From Paracoccaceae bacterium (GTDB taxonomy: Bacteria > Pseudomonadota > Alphaproteobacteria > Rhodobacterales > Rhodobacteraceae), in assembly GCA_004153385.1 (NCBI GenBank), contig SDAL01000001.1:310001-374000 (forward strand): DNA of 64,000 nucleotides. The letters run 5' to 3'. Positions 18,858 to 29,112 of the stretch are shown here, one piece after another; the first letter of the stretch is position 1, and the number at the start of each line of letters is the position of its first letter. The translations under genes and the position numbers were made by a program. Below the pieces are notes generated by a model. It had not been told where the DNA came from. It worked only from the letters and a program-made list of their open reading frames with translations, and did not search any database.

Positions 18858-20147
18858 TTAGCGGTCGTTGACCTGAATGTAATCGCGCGCGGTCGGGCCG
18901 GTATAAAGCTGACGCGGACGGCCGATCTTGCCGGTCGGATCCTCGGTCATCTCTTTCCACTGCGCAATCCAGCCAACGGTGCGCGACAGCGCAAAGATCG
19001 GCGTGAACATCGAGGTCGGGAAGCCCATGGCCTCCAGAATGATGCCGGAATAGAAATCGACATTGGGATAGAGTTTTTTCTCGACGAAATACTCGTCTTC
19101 CAAAGCGATCCGCTCCAGCTCTTTGGCCACTTGCAGCAGCGGGTTGTCGCCCACGCCCAGCAGTTCCAGAACCTCGTCTGCGGATTCCTTCATCACATTC
19201 GCCCGCGGATCGAAGTTTTTGTAAACGCGGTGGCCAAAGCCCATCAGGCGGAAGGGGTCATCCTTGTCCTTGGCGCGTTTCACATATTCCGGAATATTCT
19301 CGACGGACCCGATCTGACGCAGCATTTCCAGACATGCCTGGTTTGCCCCGCCATGTGCAGGCCCCCAAAGACAGGCGATACCGGCTGCGATACATGCAAA
19401 CGGGTTGGCGCCCGAGGACCCCGCCAGACGCACCGTCGAGGTCGAGGCGTTCTGCTCGTGGTCGGCATGCAGCATCATGATCCGGTCCATGGCTTTCGCC
19501 AGTGCCGGCTCCACATGATAGGGTTCTGCCGGAACGGCAAAACACATGTGCAGGAAGTTCGACGCATAATCGAGATCGTTGCGCGGATATACAATCGGCT
19601 GGCCGATGGAATACTTATAGGCCATTGCCGCAATCGTTGGCAATTTCGCGATCAGGCGAATGGCCGACACTTCGCGCTGCCATGGATCGGAGATGTCCAG
19701 ACTGTCGTGATAGAACGCAGACAAACCGCCAACCACGCCGACCATCGTGGCCATCGGGTGGGCATCGCGGCGGAAACCACGGAAGAAGTTGTTGATCTGC
19801 TCGTGCAGCATCGTGTGACGCGTTACACGATATTCGAAATCTTCCATCTGCTCCTTGTTGGGCAGCTCGCCATTGAGCAGCAGATAGCAGGTTTCGAGAT
19901 AATGCGATTTCTCGGCAAGTTGATCGATCGGATAACCACGATACAGCAGTTCGCCTTTTGCACCGTCAATATAGGTGATCGCGGATTCACACGAAGCAGT
20001 CGAGGTGAAACCCGGGTCAAACGTAAAGACATCAGCCTGCGCGTATAGTTTCCGGATATCAATTACATCCGGTCCAGCTTCCGGGGAGAGCACGGGGAAA
20101 TCATACGATTTTCCATCCAGTGTCAGCGTCGCCGTCTTATCAGCCAT
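18858..20147 (-). CDS. gltA: Citrate synthase (type II)
   Basis: A 429-residue citrate synthase, which condenses acetyl-CoA and oxaloacetate at the entry to the TCA cycle. An N-terminal beta-strand domain ([19 protein letters not shown]) marks the type II form of Gram-negative bacteria. The catalytic residues are visible: His in [15 protein letters not shown], His in [14 protein letters not shown], and Asp in [10 protein letters not shown]. It is encoded alone on the minus strand after gltX and ends in a strong terminator. Confidence 0.97.
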   Translation of the reverse strand: MADKTATLTLDGKSYDFPVLSPEAGPDVIDIRKLYAQADVFTFDPGFTSTASCESAITYIDGAKGELLYRGYPIDQLAEKSHYLETCYLLLNGELPNKEQMEDFEYRVTRHTMLHEQINNFFRGFRRDAHPMATMVGVVGGLSAFYHDSLDISDPWQREVSAIRLIAKLPTIAAMAYKYSIGQPIVYPRNDLDYASNFLHMCFAVPAEPYHVEPALAKAMDRIMMLHADHEQNASTSTVRLAGSSGANPFACIAAGIACLWGPAHGGANQACLEMLRQIGSVENIPEYVKRAKDKDDPFRLMGFGHRVYKNFDPRANVMKESADEVLELLGVGDNPLLQVAKELERIALEDEYFVEKKLYPNVDFYSGIILEAMGFPTSMFTPIFALSRTVGWIAQWKEMTEDPTGKIGRPRQLYTGPTARDYIQVNDR

Positions 20148-20211
20148 TGGGTTCCCTTTCGTTATGCCGGCTGGGCCGTGCCGGTCGTTGTTATCCGGTC
20201 TGATCCGGAAA

Positions 20212-20233
20212 GGTGACCCGGCCTCAGGTCACC
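20212..20233 (-). terminator. Candidate hairpin across the gltX stop
   Basis: A 7-bp stem GGTGACC/GGTCACC has an 8-nt loop that contains part of the gltX stop codon. The minus strand then reads CTTTCC. It is a weak candidate. Confidence 0.35.
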
Positions 20234-21624
20234 TGATCGTTCAATCGCGCTAATGTCTCGTCCTTACCAAGGATCAACATCATGTCGAATATGCTTGGAC
20301 ACACCGATCGTCCGGCGAGTGCAGCACGTAACGGGGCGGCCAGTTTGCCCAAGCCCAGCCCGTGCGTTTGTGCCACTGTCGATACGATGGCCTCCAAATC
20401 TTCCCGCGTCCAGCTAGCATTTTGCAGCTGCGGCGTCAATTCTGCCAGAATACCACGGTATACCGGATCAAGCGCCTTGACGGCTTTTTCGTCCAGATCA
20501 AGCGGGCGGGACGATAAGATAAACGACGCTTTATCAAGCAGTTCCGGCAGTGTCTTTGCGCGCTCTTTCAAACAATACATCGCGCGCAAAAGATTTTCTT
20601 TCTGTGCATCGCTGAGTGGTAGGTGTCCGGAAGCTTCCAGATAGCCCTCAATTTGCACAATCAATTCCGCGTCTTGTGCAGCTGCAATATGTTGCCCGCT
20701 GATATTGGCGAGCTTTTTGAAATCAAGCCGTGCGGGTGATTTGCCGATTCCGTCCAGATCGAACCACTCACGGGCTTGGGCATCGCTGAAAAATTCGTCA
20801 TTCCCATGGCTCCAGCCAAGCCGCGTCAGATAATTCCGCATGCCGGGGGCCGGATAGCCCATGACCTGATATTCCTCCAGCCCCACCGCGCCGTGGCGTT
20901 TGGACAGTTTCTTGCCATCGGGGCCATGGATCAACGGGATATGGGCAAAAACCGGCAGATCCCATCCCATGGCATTATAGACCAGTATCTGGCGTGCGGT
21001 ATTGGTCAGGTGGTCATCGCCCCTGATCACATGGGTCACGCCCATATCATGGTCATCTACAACAACAGCCAACATATAGGTGGGTGTGCCATCCGAACGT
21101 AAACAAATCATGTCATCCAGCTGGTCATTGCGCACGGTGACGTCGCCTTGCACACGATCTTCGATCACGGTTTTGCCTGTGCGCGGCGCTTTCACCCGGA
21201 TCACATAAGGGGCATCCGGATGAGTGGAAGGGTCTGCATCGCGCCACGGGCTTTGGAAAAGGGTCGATTTGCCCTCGGCCTTGGCCGCATCGCGGAAGGC
21301 CTGAATTTCCTCTTGGCTTGAAAAACACTTGTAGGCCACGCCGCGCGCCAGCATCTCCTCGGCGACGGCTTTGTGGCGGGGCGCTTGGGCCGCCTGACTG
21401 ACCGGCTCGTTGTCGAAATCCAGACCCAGCCAGTTCAACCCTTTCAAGATCGCATCATGGGCGGCCTGCGTGGAGCGTTCGCGATCCGTGTCCTCGATCC
21501 TGAGCAGGAATTTCCCGCCCATATGACGCGCATAAAGCCAGTTGAACAATGCCGTACGCGCGCCACCAATATGCAGATAGCCGGTGGGCGAGGGGGCAAA
21601 ACGGGTGACGATCTGTTCAGACAT
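20224..21624 (-). CDS. gltX: Glutamate--tRNA ligase
   Basis: A 466-residue class I aminoacyl-tRNA synthetase that charges tRNA-Glu (and possibly tRNA-Gln in organisms relying on the amidotransferase route). The HIGH motif reads HIGG in [20 protein letters not shown], and the KMSKS motif reads [12 protein letters not shown]. The ATG at 21624 is preferred over 21642 because it gives the standard [15 protein letters not shown] start. Alphaproteobacteria often carry two gltX paralogues; only one lies here. Confidence 0.95.
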   Translation of the reverse strand: MSEQIVTRFAPSPTGYLHIGGARTALFNWLYARHMGGKFLLRIEDTDRERSTQAAHDAILKGLNWLGLDFDNEPVSQAAQAPRHKAVAEEMLARGVAYKCFSSQEEIQAFRDAAKAEGKSTLFQSPWRDADPSTHPDAPYVIRVKAPRTGKTVIEDRVQGDVTVRNDQLDDMICLRSDGTPTYMLAVVVDDHDMGVTHVIRGDDHLTNTARQILVYNAMGWDLPVFAHIPLIHGPDGKKLSKRHGAVGLEEYQVMGYPAPGMRNYLTRLGWSHGNDEFFSDAQAREWFDLDGIGKSPARLDFKKLANISGQHIAAAQDAELIVQIEGYLEASGHLPLSDAQKENLLRAMYCLKERAKTLPELLDKASFILSSRPLDLDEKAVKALDPVYRGILAELTPQLQNASWTREDLEAIVSTVAQTHGLGLGKLAAPLRAALAGRSVCPSIFDMMLILGKDETLARLNDQVT

Positions 21625-21820
21625 TGGATGAGGCCTTTCCATGCACCCGATCTAGGGCGCGTTAAACATTTGGAAACCACGACGACCGAAGCTGGCCTGA
21701 CGGGGCTGTCATATCTCTTGGTGCCGATGAATAAGCAGCACCGGAAGGAAGGACAAGACCCGCGTATCGCGCAAAGGTCTCACACCACACCGTCATATCG
21801 GAGCCATATCGGAGAGCGCC

Positions 21821-23917
21821 ATGGTTGCATCGGAGGATGCGGATGCACGGGGCTGCCCTGCCCAGCCCTACGCGGGACCATCATGGCGCGGGCGGCTGTC
21901 GGGCGAGCTTACGGCTGCGTCCTTGCAGGGGTGTCGCGATCTGCTGCTTTGGGCGCCTTTGGCGTTGGGAACGGGTGTGGGGCTGTGGTTCTCGTGGCTG
22001 AGCGACCCTACGACCGGCAGCTATCTGGCGGCAGTGGCCTGTCTGGCATGTGCACTGGCTGTGCGGCGTTGGGGGCCACAGGTGCTGTGGTTTGCGGCGC
22101 TTCTGGTCGCGCTGGCGAATGCCGGATTTCTGGCCGCAGGGCTGCGCGCGGCACATGTGGATGCGCCGGTTTTGGGGTTTCGGTTCTACGGCGCGGTGGA
22201 GGGGCGTGTTCTGGCGGTGGAGCGTACCCGTGACGACAGGATGCGCCTGCTTGTTGATCGTGTGCAGCTCGGCGGTGTCGGGGTGGCGCAAACCCCGCAC
22301 CGTGTGCGGATATCGCTGCATGGTGATCAATCACATCTGGCGCTGCGGCCGGGGTTGCGCGTCATGACAACCGCACATCTTATGCCGCCCCTCGGGCCGG
22401 CGATGCCGGAGGGGTTTGATTTCCGCCGTTTCGCCTATTTCCAGAAACTGGGCGCTGTGGGGTATGCGCGCGGGCCGGTGATGCTGGTGGCCCCGCCGCA
22501 AGATACCGCCCAGCTGGCCGCCCACCGGCTGCGCAGCTATCTGGCGCAGGGCGTGCGTGCACATATCGATGGTCAGCCGGGTGCGATGGCCGCCGCCATC
22601 CTGACCGGAGATCGCTCGGGGTTGAGCGCGCATAGCAACCAGATCATGCGCGATGCGAATATCTTTCATGTCGTGGCAATATCGGGCCTGCATGTGGGGC
22701 TGCTGGTCAGCGTGGTTTTCGTCTCGCTCAGGTGGGGGCTTGCCGCATTGGAATGGCCAGCACTGAGGATGCCCGCGCGCAAGATCGCAGCGGTCGTGGC
22801 GCTGCTGGCGGCAAGCGGATATCTGTGGGTGTCAGGGGCACAGGTGTCGACCCAGCGGGCATGGGTGATGGCTGCAATCATGCTGGTGGCGATACTGCTG
22901 GACCGGCGCGCGCTCAGCTTGCGCAATGTGGCGCTGGCGGCCGTCGTGATCCTGCTTCTGACGCCAGAGGCCCTGCTGGGCCCGGGATTCCAGCTTTCAT
23001 TTGCCGCCACAACGGCCCTGATTGTCGGGTTCGGTCAATGGACCCAAATCGCACGCGCCATGCCCGCACCGGTCCGTGCAGTGCTTGGGGTGGCGGTCAG
23101 TTCGCTTATCGCGGGGCTTGCCACAGCGCCGCTGACAGCAGCCGTATTTCACCGGTTTGCGCAGTACGGATTTGTGGCAAATCTGGTGGCCGTGCCGGTT
23201 ATGGGGTTGGTGGTTATGCCGGCGGGCGTCTTGAGCGCGATATTGGCCCCTGTGGGTCTGGCCGCTCCGGCATTGTGGCTGCTGGGGGTGGGCACCGGCT
23301 GGTTGCTGGGGGTGGCCGAGTGGGTGGCAGCCCTGCCAGGGGCGGTGCGCATGGTGGCCGCGCCAGACGGGCTGACCGTGCCATGCTTGGCGGTCGGGGC
23401 ATATCTTCTGGTGTTGGGGCGGTGGCCGGTCAAGCTGTGTGGCGGTGTGATTGGCGGAGCAGCCTTCGCGCTATGGGCGCTGCATGCGCCGCCTGCGCTG
23501 ACTGTTGCCCTTGAGGCGACACAGGTCGGTCTGATGACGAACAATGGCCGCAGCCTGTCAAAAAACGGGGGGGAGTTTATAGCATCGGTCTGGCTTGCCG
23601 CGGACGGTGATCGCGCCACATTGCCAGAGGCGGCCAGCCGCCCCGCATGGACAGGGCCCGCGGCGCAAAGAGCGGCCAGATGGAACAACCGCCGCATTGT
23701 CCATCTAAGCGGTAAAGGGGCTGCAATGCGGGCCCGCCGCCTGTGCAAGGACAATGCCTTGCTCATCGTGGCGGCGGAGATGGACGGGCCTGTCAGCGGA
23801 TGCGATCTGTGGGATCGGGGGCGATTGTCGCGCACAGGTGCAGTGTCATGGAGCGCGCAAGGCCGGCTGACCACCACCGCGCAGATCACCGGTAAAAGGC
23901 GGTGGACCGCCCCTTAG
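21821..23917 (+). CDS. comEC: ComEC/Rec2-family DNA uptake channel protein
   Basis: A 698-residue inner-membrane protein. After an N-terminal soluble stretch come two hydrophobic helices, the DUF4131 domain (about residues 60-230), and the Competence domain. The last has its hallmark NIFHVVAISGLHVGLLVSVV near residue 285 and multiple helices to about 560. The family forms the channel taking single-stranded DNA into the cytoplasm. The C-terminal part is short and lacks the metallo-beta-lactamase HxHxDH motif of Bacillus ComEC. The start at 21821 has GGAGA upstream. It is convergent with lexA and divergent from gltX. Confidence 0.88.
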   Translation: MVASEDADARGCPAQPYAGPSWRGRLSGELTAASLQGCRDLLLWAPLALGTGVGLWFSWLSDPTTGSYLAAVACLACALAVRRWGPQVLWFAALLVALANAGFLAAGLRAAHVDAPVLGFRFYGAVEGRVLAVERTRDDRMRLLVDRVQLGGVGVAQTPHRVRISLHGDQSHLALRPGLRVMTTAHLMPPLGPAMPEGFDFRRFAYFQKLGAVGYARGPVMLVAPPQDTAQLAAHRLRSYLAQGVRAHIDGQPGAMAAAILTGDRSGLSAHSNQIMRDANIFHVVAISGLHVGLLVSVVFVSLRWGLAALEWPALRMPARKIAAVVALLAASGYLWVSGAQVSTQRAWVMAAIMLVAILLDRRALSLRNVALAAVVILLLTPEALLGPGFQLSFAATTALIVGFGQWTQIARAMPAPVRAVLGVAVSSLIAGLATAPLTAAVFHRFAQYGFVANLVAVPVMGLVVMPAGVLSAILAPVGLAAPALWLLGVGTGWLLGVAEWVAALPGAVRMVAAPDGLTVPCLAVGAYLLVLGRWPVKLCGGVIGGAAFALWALHAPPALTVALEATQVGLMTNNGRSLSKNGGEFIASVWLAADGDRATLPEAASRPAWTGPAAQRAARWNNRRIVHLSGKGAAMRARRLCKDNALLIVAAEMDGPVSGCDLWDRGRLSRTGAVSWSAQGRLTTTAQITGKRRWTAP

Positions 23918-23926
23918 GTGCGGTTT

Positions 23927-23960
23927 CCCGATCTCCCCAGCCCACGTCGTGGCAATCGGG
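23927..23960. terminator. Weak hairpin between comEC and lexA
   Basis: CCCGAT pairs with ATCGGG around an inner CCACG/CGTGG stem, lying between the two convergent stop codons. No U-tract is present. Confidence 0.3.
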
Positions 23961-23992
23961 CAAATCGCAGTGTCGCGCACTACATGCAACCT

Positions 23993-24694
23993 TCAGTAGC
24001 TGCGGATCAGTCCCACAAGCCGCCCCTGCACCCGAACCTGATCGTCGCGCAGCATGCGTGTTTGATAGGCAGGGTTTGCCGCCTCGAGCGCAATCATCTT
24101 GCCGCGGCGATGGAAGCGTTTCAGCGTGGCTTCGCTATCGGCGATCAGGGCCACGACGATATCGCCATTTTCTGCGGTGGTCTGCTCGCGGATCACCACG
24201 ATATCGCCATCATTGATGCCTGCCTCGATCATGGAATCGCCATGAACTTCCAGCGCGTAATGGGCACTGTTACCGGTCAGCATACTGCCCGGTACGGCCA
24301 CGTGATGCGACACCTCCGAAATCGCCTCGATCGGGACACCGGCGGCAATCCGTCCCATCACCGGCAATTCCAGCGCATGAACCGCCTCGATCGGGCGTGC
24401 ATCACGCGGTGCTGGCGGGGCCGGTTTGCGCCCCTCGATCACGGAAGGGGTGAAACCGGTGGATCTGGCAGGCTCTTGCGCCTCCGGTAGTTTCAGCACC
24501 TCAATCGCGCGGGCACGATGCGCCAGTCTGCGGATGAAGCCACGTTCTTCCAGCGCGGTGATCAGCCGGTGGATGCCGGATTTGGACCGCAGGTCGAGCG
24601 CATCTTTCATCTCGTCGAATGAGGGCGAGACGCCGTCCTCATTCAGCCGCTTGTTGATAAAATTTAACAATTCCAGTTGCTTGCGTGTAAGCAT
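23993..24694 (-). CDS. lexA: SOS repressor LexA
   Basis: A 233-residue LexA. The N-terminal winged helix starts [17 protein letters not shown], with the recognition region [17 protein letters not shown]. The autocleavage site is Ala-Gly in [11 protein letters not shown]. The serine of the Ser/Lys dyad is in [16 protein letters not shown] and the lysine in [10 protein letters not shown]. RecA filaments trigger self-cleavage and release of DNA-damage genes. The ATG at 24694 has GGAGG upstream; the frame extends to 24721 without support. A perfect SOS box lies about 43 bp before the start, so it is autoregulated. Confidence 0.97.
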   Translation of the reverse strand: MLTRKQLELLNFINKRLNEDGVSPSFDEMKDALDLRSKSGIHRLITALEERGFIRRLAHRARAIEVLKLPEAQEPARSTGFTPSVIEGRKPAPPAPRDARPIEAVHALELPVMGRIAAGVPIEAISEVSHHVAVPGSMLTGNSAHYALEVHGDSMIEAGINDGDIVVIREQTTAENGDIVVALIADSEATLKRFHRRGKMIALEAANPAYQTRMLRDDQVRVQGRLVGLIRSY

Positions 24695-24736
24695 GCGGCG
24701 CCTCCGATGGTTCGGGATCAACCCCGTTCGGGCAAT

Positions 24737-24751
24737 GTTCTATACGCGTTC
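24737..24751 (-). promoter_or_regulatory. LexA operator (SOS box) of lexA
   Basis: On the minus strand GAAC-GCGTATA-GAAC, a perfect match to the alphaproteobacterial SOS box GAAC-N7-GAAC (equivalently GTTC-N7-GTTC). It is 43 bp upstream of the lexA start codon. Confidence 0.92.
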
Positions 24752-24786
24752 CCGTTATGTGTCAATCGCCTCTTGTCGGTAAATGG

Positions 24787-25971
24787 TTAATTTAACGGCA
24801 AAAATTGCACTTTCGTGCCGGCGCGGGCGGGCCCGTCGTCCTTTTCGCGGATCAAAAGCGCGTCGGCTTGCGCCAGCACGCTTACCATCGCGCTGTCTTG
24901 ATTGTCGAACGGTGTGATCTCTGGCCCCTGCGGTGTACGGCGCAATGTGGCGCGCATGAAGTGGGTGCGGGGGCCGGCAGGGCCCAGATCACAGCCCAGA
25001 ACGGCCTGCTCGGGACGGTAGTCGTGACGCTCGCCCAGCATCTTGGCCAGCATGGGCCTTAAAAACAACTCCGCACACACAGCGGCAGAGACGGGGTTGC
25101 CCGGTAGCCCCAGCATCGCTGCATCGCCAAGCTTGCCCGCCATCAGCGGTTTGCCCGGACGCATGGCGATTTTCCAAAAATGCCGCTCCAGCCCCAGTTC
25201 GGTGGCGACCTCGCCCACGATATCATGCGCCCCGACCGAGGCGCCGCCCGAGGTCACAATCAGATCGGCCCCCTTGGCCAGATCAAACACCATGCGCAGG
25301 CTTTCGCGATCATCGGCCGCGATCGGCAGCATTCGTGCCTGACCGCCAGCGGCCTCGATCAGCGCGGCAAGGATGAAGCTGTTGGAGGCAATGATCTGGT
25401 CGGGGCCGGGGGCCTCGCCTGGCATGACCAGCTCGTCGCCGGTTGCGATAATCGCGACCACCGGACGCCGGTGGACGGCCACATGCGCCACATTCATTGC
25501 GGCAAGAAGGCCCAGATCACGGGCGCTTAGCGGGCGGGTGGGCTGAAACAGATGGCCTTCGGTGAAATCCTGACCACGGGCGCGAATGTTGTCTTTCGCC
25601 GAAAGCTGTGCGGGCAGGGTGATCTGCTGGCCCTCAACGGTGATATCTTCCTGCATCACCACCACACCGCCTTCCGCAGGCACCGGCGCACCGGTAAAGA
25701 TACGGATGGCGTGCCCTTGCGCCACAGGCCCCGCAAAGCGGTGACCGGCCGCGGATTCGCCGATTAGATGCAACCGTGCGCCGGGCGTGTGGTCGCAGCC
25801 ATTGACCCAATACCCGTCCATGGCAGAGGCCGAAAACGGCGGTTGGGTCAATCGTGCGGTTACGGGGGCGGCCATGATGCGGCCCGCCGCATCGCGCAGT
25901 GCCACCAGCTCCGCATCAAGCGGCTCCACCAGATCCAGAACAGCGGCGCGCGCCTGTGCAACAGAAATCAT
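24787..25971 (-). CDS. moeA: Molybdopterin molybdenumtransferase MoeA
   Basis: A 394-residue MoeA, which inserts molybdate into adenylated molybdopterin to finish the molybdenum cofactor. Typical segments are [17 protein letters not shown] near residue 40, [20 protein letters not shown], the central [20 protein letters not shown] and [12 protein letters not shown], and LPGNPVSA near the C terminus. It is the last gene of the trpGDC-moaC-moeA run and overlaps moaC by 4 bp. Confidence 0.95.
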   Translation of the reverse strand: MISVAQARAAVLDLVEPLDAELVALRDAAGRIMAAPVTARLTQPPFSASAMDGYWVNGCDHTPGARLHLIGESAAGHRFAGPVAQGHAIRIFTGAPVPAEGGVVVMQEDITVEGQQITLPAQLSAKDNIRARGQDFTEGHLFQPTRPLSARDLGLLAAMNVAHVAVHRRPVVAIIATGDELVMPGEAPGPDQIIASNSFILAALIEAAGGQARMLPIAADDRESLRMVFDLAKGADLIVTSGGASVGAHDIVGEVATELGLERHFWKIAMRPGKPLMAGKLGDAAMLGLPGNPVSAAVCAELFLRPMLAKMLGERHDYRPEQAVLGCDLGPAGPRTHFMRATLRRTPQGPEITPFDNQDSAMVSVLAQADALLIREKDDGPARAGTKVQFLPLN

Positions 25972-26444
25972 CGGGTGGCCTCATACCGGCCGGATTTACC
26001 ACCGTCTTTCAACACAACCTCGATCCCCTCGATCCGCATCGATTTCTCCACCGCCTTGAGCATGTCATAGACCGTAAGGCAGGCCCCTGACACAGCCGTC
26101 AGGGCCTCCATCTCCACACCGGTCTGGCCGGTGGTTTTGACTGTCGCGCTGACCCGCACGCCCGGCAGGTCGGGATCGGGGGTCAGATCAACGGTCACTT
26201 TGGTGATGGGCAGCGGATGGCACAGCGGGATCAGATCGGCGGTTTTCTTGGCCGCCTGAATGCCGGCGATCCGCGCAATGCCCAGCACGTCGCCCTTCTT
26301 GGCCGTGCCTTGCAGCACATAGTCCAGCGTCTCGGCGCGCATCACAACGGCACCGCGTGCGGTCGCAATCCGTGCGGTGAGCGGTTTTGCGGATACATCG
26401 ACCATATGCGCCTGACCTTCGGCGTCGAAATGCGACAGGCTCAT
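25968..26444 (-). CDS. moaC: Cyclic pyranopterin monophosphate synthase MoaC
   Basis: A 158-residue MoaC that makes cyclic pyranopterin monophosphate in molybdenum cofactor synthesis. Visible signatures are [18 protein letters not shown], the metal/substrate loop IPLCHPLPI, and [20 protein letters not shown] with catalytic-site residues Lys and Asp following. Length matches the family. It overlaps trpC and moeA by 4 bp each. Confidence 0.96.
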   Translation of the reverse strand: MSLSHFDAEGQAHMVDVSAKPLTARIATARGAVVMRAETLDYVLQGTAKKGDVLGIARIAGIQAAKKTADLIPLCHPLPITKVTVDLTPDPDLPGVRVSATVKTTGQTGVEMEALTAVSGACLTVYDMLKAVEKSMRIEGIEVVLKDGGKSGRYEATR

Positions 26445-27235
26445 GCGGCCCCCAGCAAGGTTGCGGTGGCCGCGGCCACATCATCCTGACGCATCAGGCT
26501 TTCACCGATCAGGAAACGCCGCGCGCCCACTGCGGCCATTGCGGCCAGATCGTCGGGGGTAAAGATGCCGCTTTCACAGACCAGATCCCGGCCCGCCTCC
26601 AGAATGCGGGGGGCCAGATCGCGGGTGGTGTCCAGCGTCACATCAAAGGTTTTCAGATTGCGGTTGTTGACCCCCATCAGCGGGGATTTCAGCGCCATTG
26701 CCCGCTCCAGCTCTGCGGCGTCATGTACCTCCAGCAGCACATCCATGCCATGCTCGAAGGCGCAGGCTTCCAGCTCTGCGGCCTGTGCATCCTCGACCGT
26801 GGCAAGGATAATCAGGATGCAATCGGCCCCCCATGCACGCGCTTGGGTCACCTGATAGGTGTCATACAAGAAATCCTTGCGCAGGGCGGGCAGATCGCAG
26901 GCCGCGCGCGCGGCGCGCAAGAACTCGGGCGCGCCCTGAAACGAGGGCCGGTCTGTCAGCACCGACAAACACGCAGCCCCACCTTGGGCATAGGCGCGTG
27001 CCAAGGCCGGCGGATCGAAATCGGGGCGGATCAGCCCTTTTGAAGGCGAGGCTTTCTTGATCTCGGCAATCAGCCCGTAGCCGGTGGCGGCCTTGGCGCC
27101 GAGGGCCTTGGCAAATCCGCGGGGCGCGGATTGGGCGCGGGCCTCTTGTGCCAGTGTGGCAAGGGGAATTGCGCGTTTTTCGGCGGCGATTTCGTCCAGC
27201 TTGTAGGCTTTGATGCGGTCCAAAACGTTGCTCAT
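26441..27235 (-). CDS. trpC: Indole-3-glycerol phosphate synthase
   Basis: A 264-residue TIM-barrel enzyme closing the indole ring in tryptophan synthesis. The order of active-site strands is clear: [67 protein letters not shown], and VCESGI. It is a free TrpC, not fused to TrpF. ATGA overlaps link it to trpD upstream and moaC downstream. Confidence 0.97.
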   Translation of the reverse strand: MSNVLDRIKAYKLDEIAAEKRAIPLATLAQEARAQSAPRGFAKALGAKAATGYGLIAEIKKASPSKGLIRPDFDPPALARAYAQGGAACLSVLTDRPSFQGAPEFLRAARAACDLPALRKDFLYDTYQVTQARAWGADCILIILATVEDAQAAELEACAFEHGMDVLLEVHDAAELERAMALKSPLMGVNNRNLKTFDVTLDTTRDLAPRILEAGRDLVCESGIFTPDDLAAMAAVGARRFLIGESLMRQDDVAAATATLLGAA

Positions 27236-28266
27236 GGCGCGACCTCCTGCGTGATGCGGGCGAGGGTTTCAAGCGCGGTGCGCGCGGCACCGCTGTCAAT
27301 CGAATGGGCGGCCAGTTCGGCGCCTTCCTTCAGGTGGGCGGCACGGTCGGCCACCACAAGGGCGGCTGCGGCATTCAAGATAACCGCATCGCGGTAGGCG
27401 TTTTTCTCGCCTGCGAAAATCGCGCGCAGGGCGGCGGCATTTTGTGCAGCCGTCCCCCCCACAATATCGCGAAACGGGTGAACCGGCAGGCCCGCATCTT
27501 CGGGGTGGATGTCAAAGCCGGTGATCTTGCCATCCGTCAGTGCCGCCACGGATGTGGTGCCGGTGATCGTGATCTCGTCCGTGCCATCCGATCCGTAGAC
27601 AAGCCATGCTTTCTCGCTGCCGAGGATTTGCAGCGTTTCGGCCATGGGCCAGATCAGATCGGGGGCAAACACGCCCGTAAGCTGGCGTTTGACGCCTGCG
27701 GGATTGGTCAACGGGCCGAGAATGTTGAAAATCGTCTTGCACCCGAGCTCGGTGCGCACAGGTCCCACGTGACGCATCGCAGGGTGATGGATCTGGGCCA
27801 TCAAGAACCCGATATTGGCCTCGTTCAGCCCGCGGTTCACAGCCTCAAGGCCCGCCATCACATTGATGCCCAACTCGTCTTGCACATCGGCTGTGCCCGA
27901 TTTCGACGAGGCCGCGCGATTGCCGTGTTTGGCCACAGGCACGCCCGCGCCTGCCACAACAAAGGCCGTCGCGGTGGAGATATTGAGCGTGTGCTTGCCA
28001 TCCCCGCCCGTGCCCACGATATCCATCGCGCCGTCAGGCGCGGTCACGCTGATGGATTTGGCCCGCATCGCGGCGGCGGCGGCGGCATATTCGCTGACAC
28101 TTTCGCCGCGCGCGCGCATCGCCATCAAAAGCCCCGCGATCTGGGCAGGGCTGGCCTGACCTTCGAAAAGAATGGTAAAGGCGGCCTCTGCCTGCGCGCG
28201 GCTGAGCGGCCCTTCGGAGGCCGCAAAGATCATCGGCTTCATCGCGTCATTGGGGACGTGGCTCAT
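27232..28266 (-). CDS. trpD: Anthranilate phosphoribosyltransferase
   Basis: A 344-residue TrpD that joins anthranilate to PRPP. The PRPP loop is [17 protein letters not shown] (about residue 80), followed by [18 protein letters not shown], which binds anthranilate. [17 protein letters not shown] comes later. It starts [19 protein letters not shown] and overlaps trpG and trpC by 4 bp each. Confidence 0.97.
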   Translation of the reverse strand: MSHVPNDAMKPMIFAASEGPLSRAQAEAAFTILFEGQASPAQIAGLLMAMRARGESVSEYAAAAAAMRAKSISVTAPDGAMDIVGTGGDGKHTLNISTATAFVVAGAGVPVAKHGNRAASSKSGTADVQDELGINVMAGLEAVNRGLNEANIGFLMAQIHHPAMRHVGPVRTELGCKTIFNILGPLTNPAGVKRQLTGVFAPDLIWPMAETLQILGSEKAWLVYGSDGTDEITITGTTSVAALTDGKITGFDIHPEDAGLPVHPFRDIVGGTAAQNAAALRAIFAGEKNAYRDAVILNAAAALVVADRAAHLKEGAELAAHSIDSGAARTALETLARITQEVAP

Positions 28267-28865
28267 CTTTGCACCTCGATGTCGCGCAAGGTGACACCTG
28301 CATCTTCAAGAAAGTTCTGGATCATCTTGTGACCGTGTTCGGAGGCGATGGATTCAGGGTGGAACTGCACCCCCTCGATCAGCTTTTCCTTGTGGCGCAG
28401 CCCCATGATGGTACCGTCCTCCAGCCATGCGGTGACTTCCAGACACTCGGGCAGGCTGTCGCGTTCCACCACCAGCGAATGATAGCGCGTGGCGTTCAGG
28501 GGCGAGGGCAGGCCGCGAAATACGCCGGTGCCGTTGTGATGGATCCGGCCCATTTTGCCATGCACGATTTCTGTATGGCGCACGACCGCGCCGCCAAAGG
28601 CCTCGCCAATGGTCTGCTGGCCCAGACATACCCCGAACAGCGGCAGACCGGCATCATAGGCCGCACGGGTCAGCGCCAGACAGATGCCCGATTGCGACGG
28701 CGTGCCGGGACCGGGGGACAGGACAATCGCCTCCGCCCCGCGCGCCATTGCCGCCTCGGGCGTCAGCGCGTCATTGCGAACCACGTTCACATCCGCGCCG
28801 AGTTCGCCAAAATAATGCACCAGATTATAGGTGAAACTATCGTAATTATCGATCAGCAGGAGCAT
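28263..28865 (-). CDS. trpG: Anthranilate synthase glutaminase component
   Basis: A 200-residue class I glutamine amidotransferase that feeds ammonia to TrpE. It starts [20 protein letters not shown]. The oxyanion segment is [12 protein letters not shown], the nucleophile cysteine is in [16 protein letters not shown], and the His-Glu pair is in VQFHPESI. In organisms with one such subunit it may also serve 4-amino-4-deoxychorismate synthesis (PabA). It is first in the trpGDC-moaC-moeA run, with its promoter in the 247 bp before the yibQ-like gene. Confidence 0.96.
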   Translation of the reverse strand: MLLLIDNYDSFTYNLVHYFGELGADVNVVRNDALTPEAAMARGAEAIVLSPGPGTPSQSGICLALTRAAYDAGLPLFGVCLGQQTIGEAFGGAVVRHTEIVHGKMGRIHHNGTGVFRGLPSPLNATRYHSLVVERDSLPECLEVTAWLEDGTIMGLRHKEKLIEGVQFHPESIASEHGHKMIQNFLEDAGVTLRDIEVQR

Positions 28866-29112
28866 GGGGACCGCCTCTTGTCTGTGTCGCGCCCGCAGGC
28901 GCCCGCTTTATGGGGGTGAACCGGGCGTTCTGTCGCGCTATAGATGCCCGTAGGGGCGGTCCATGGTCAAGGGTCACGGGCGCGGTTTTTGCGGCAGTTT
29001 TGCGAAACCGTCCGGCGGACCGGATCACAATCGCCCCATCTCGCAGGGGAAGCGGTCACCCGAACAGACCGCAACCGGCACGCAAGGACGTGGAGACAAA
29101 GGGGCAATCAGG

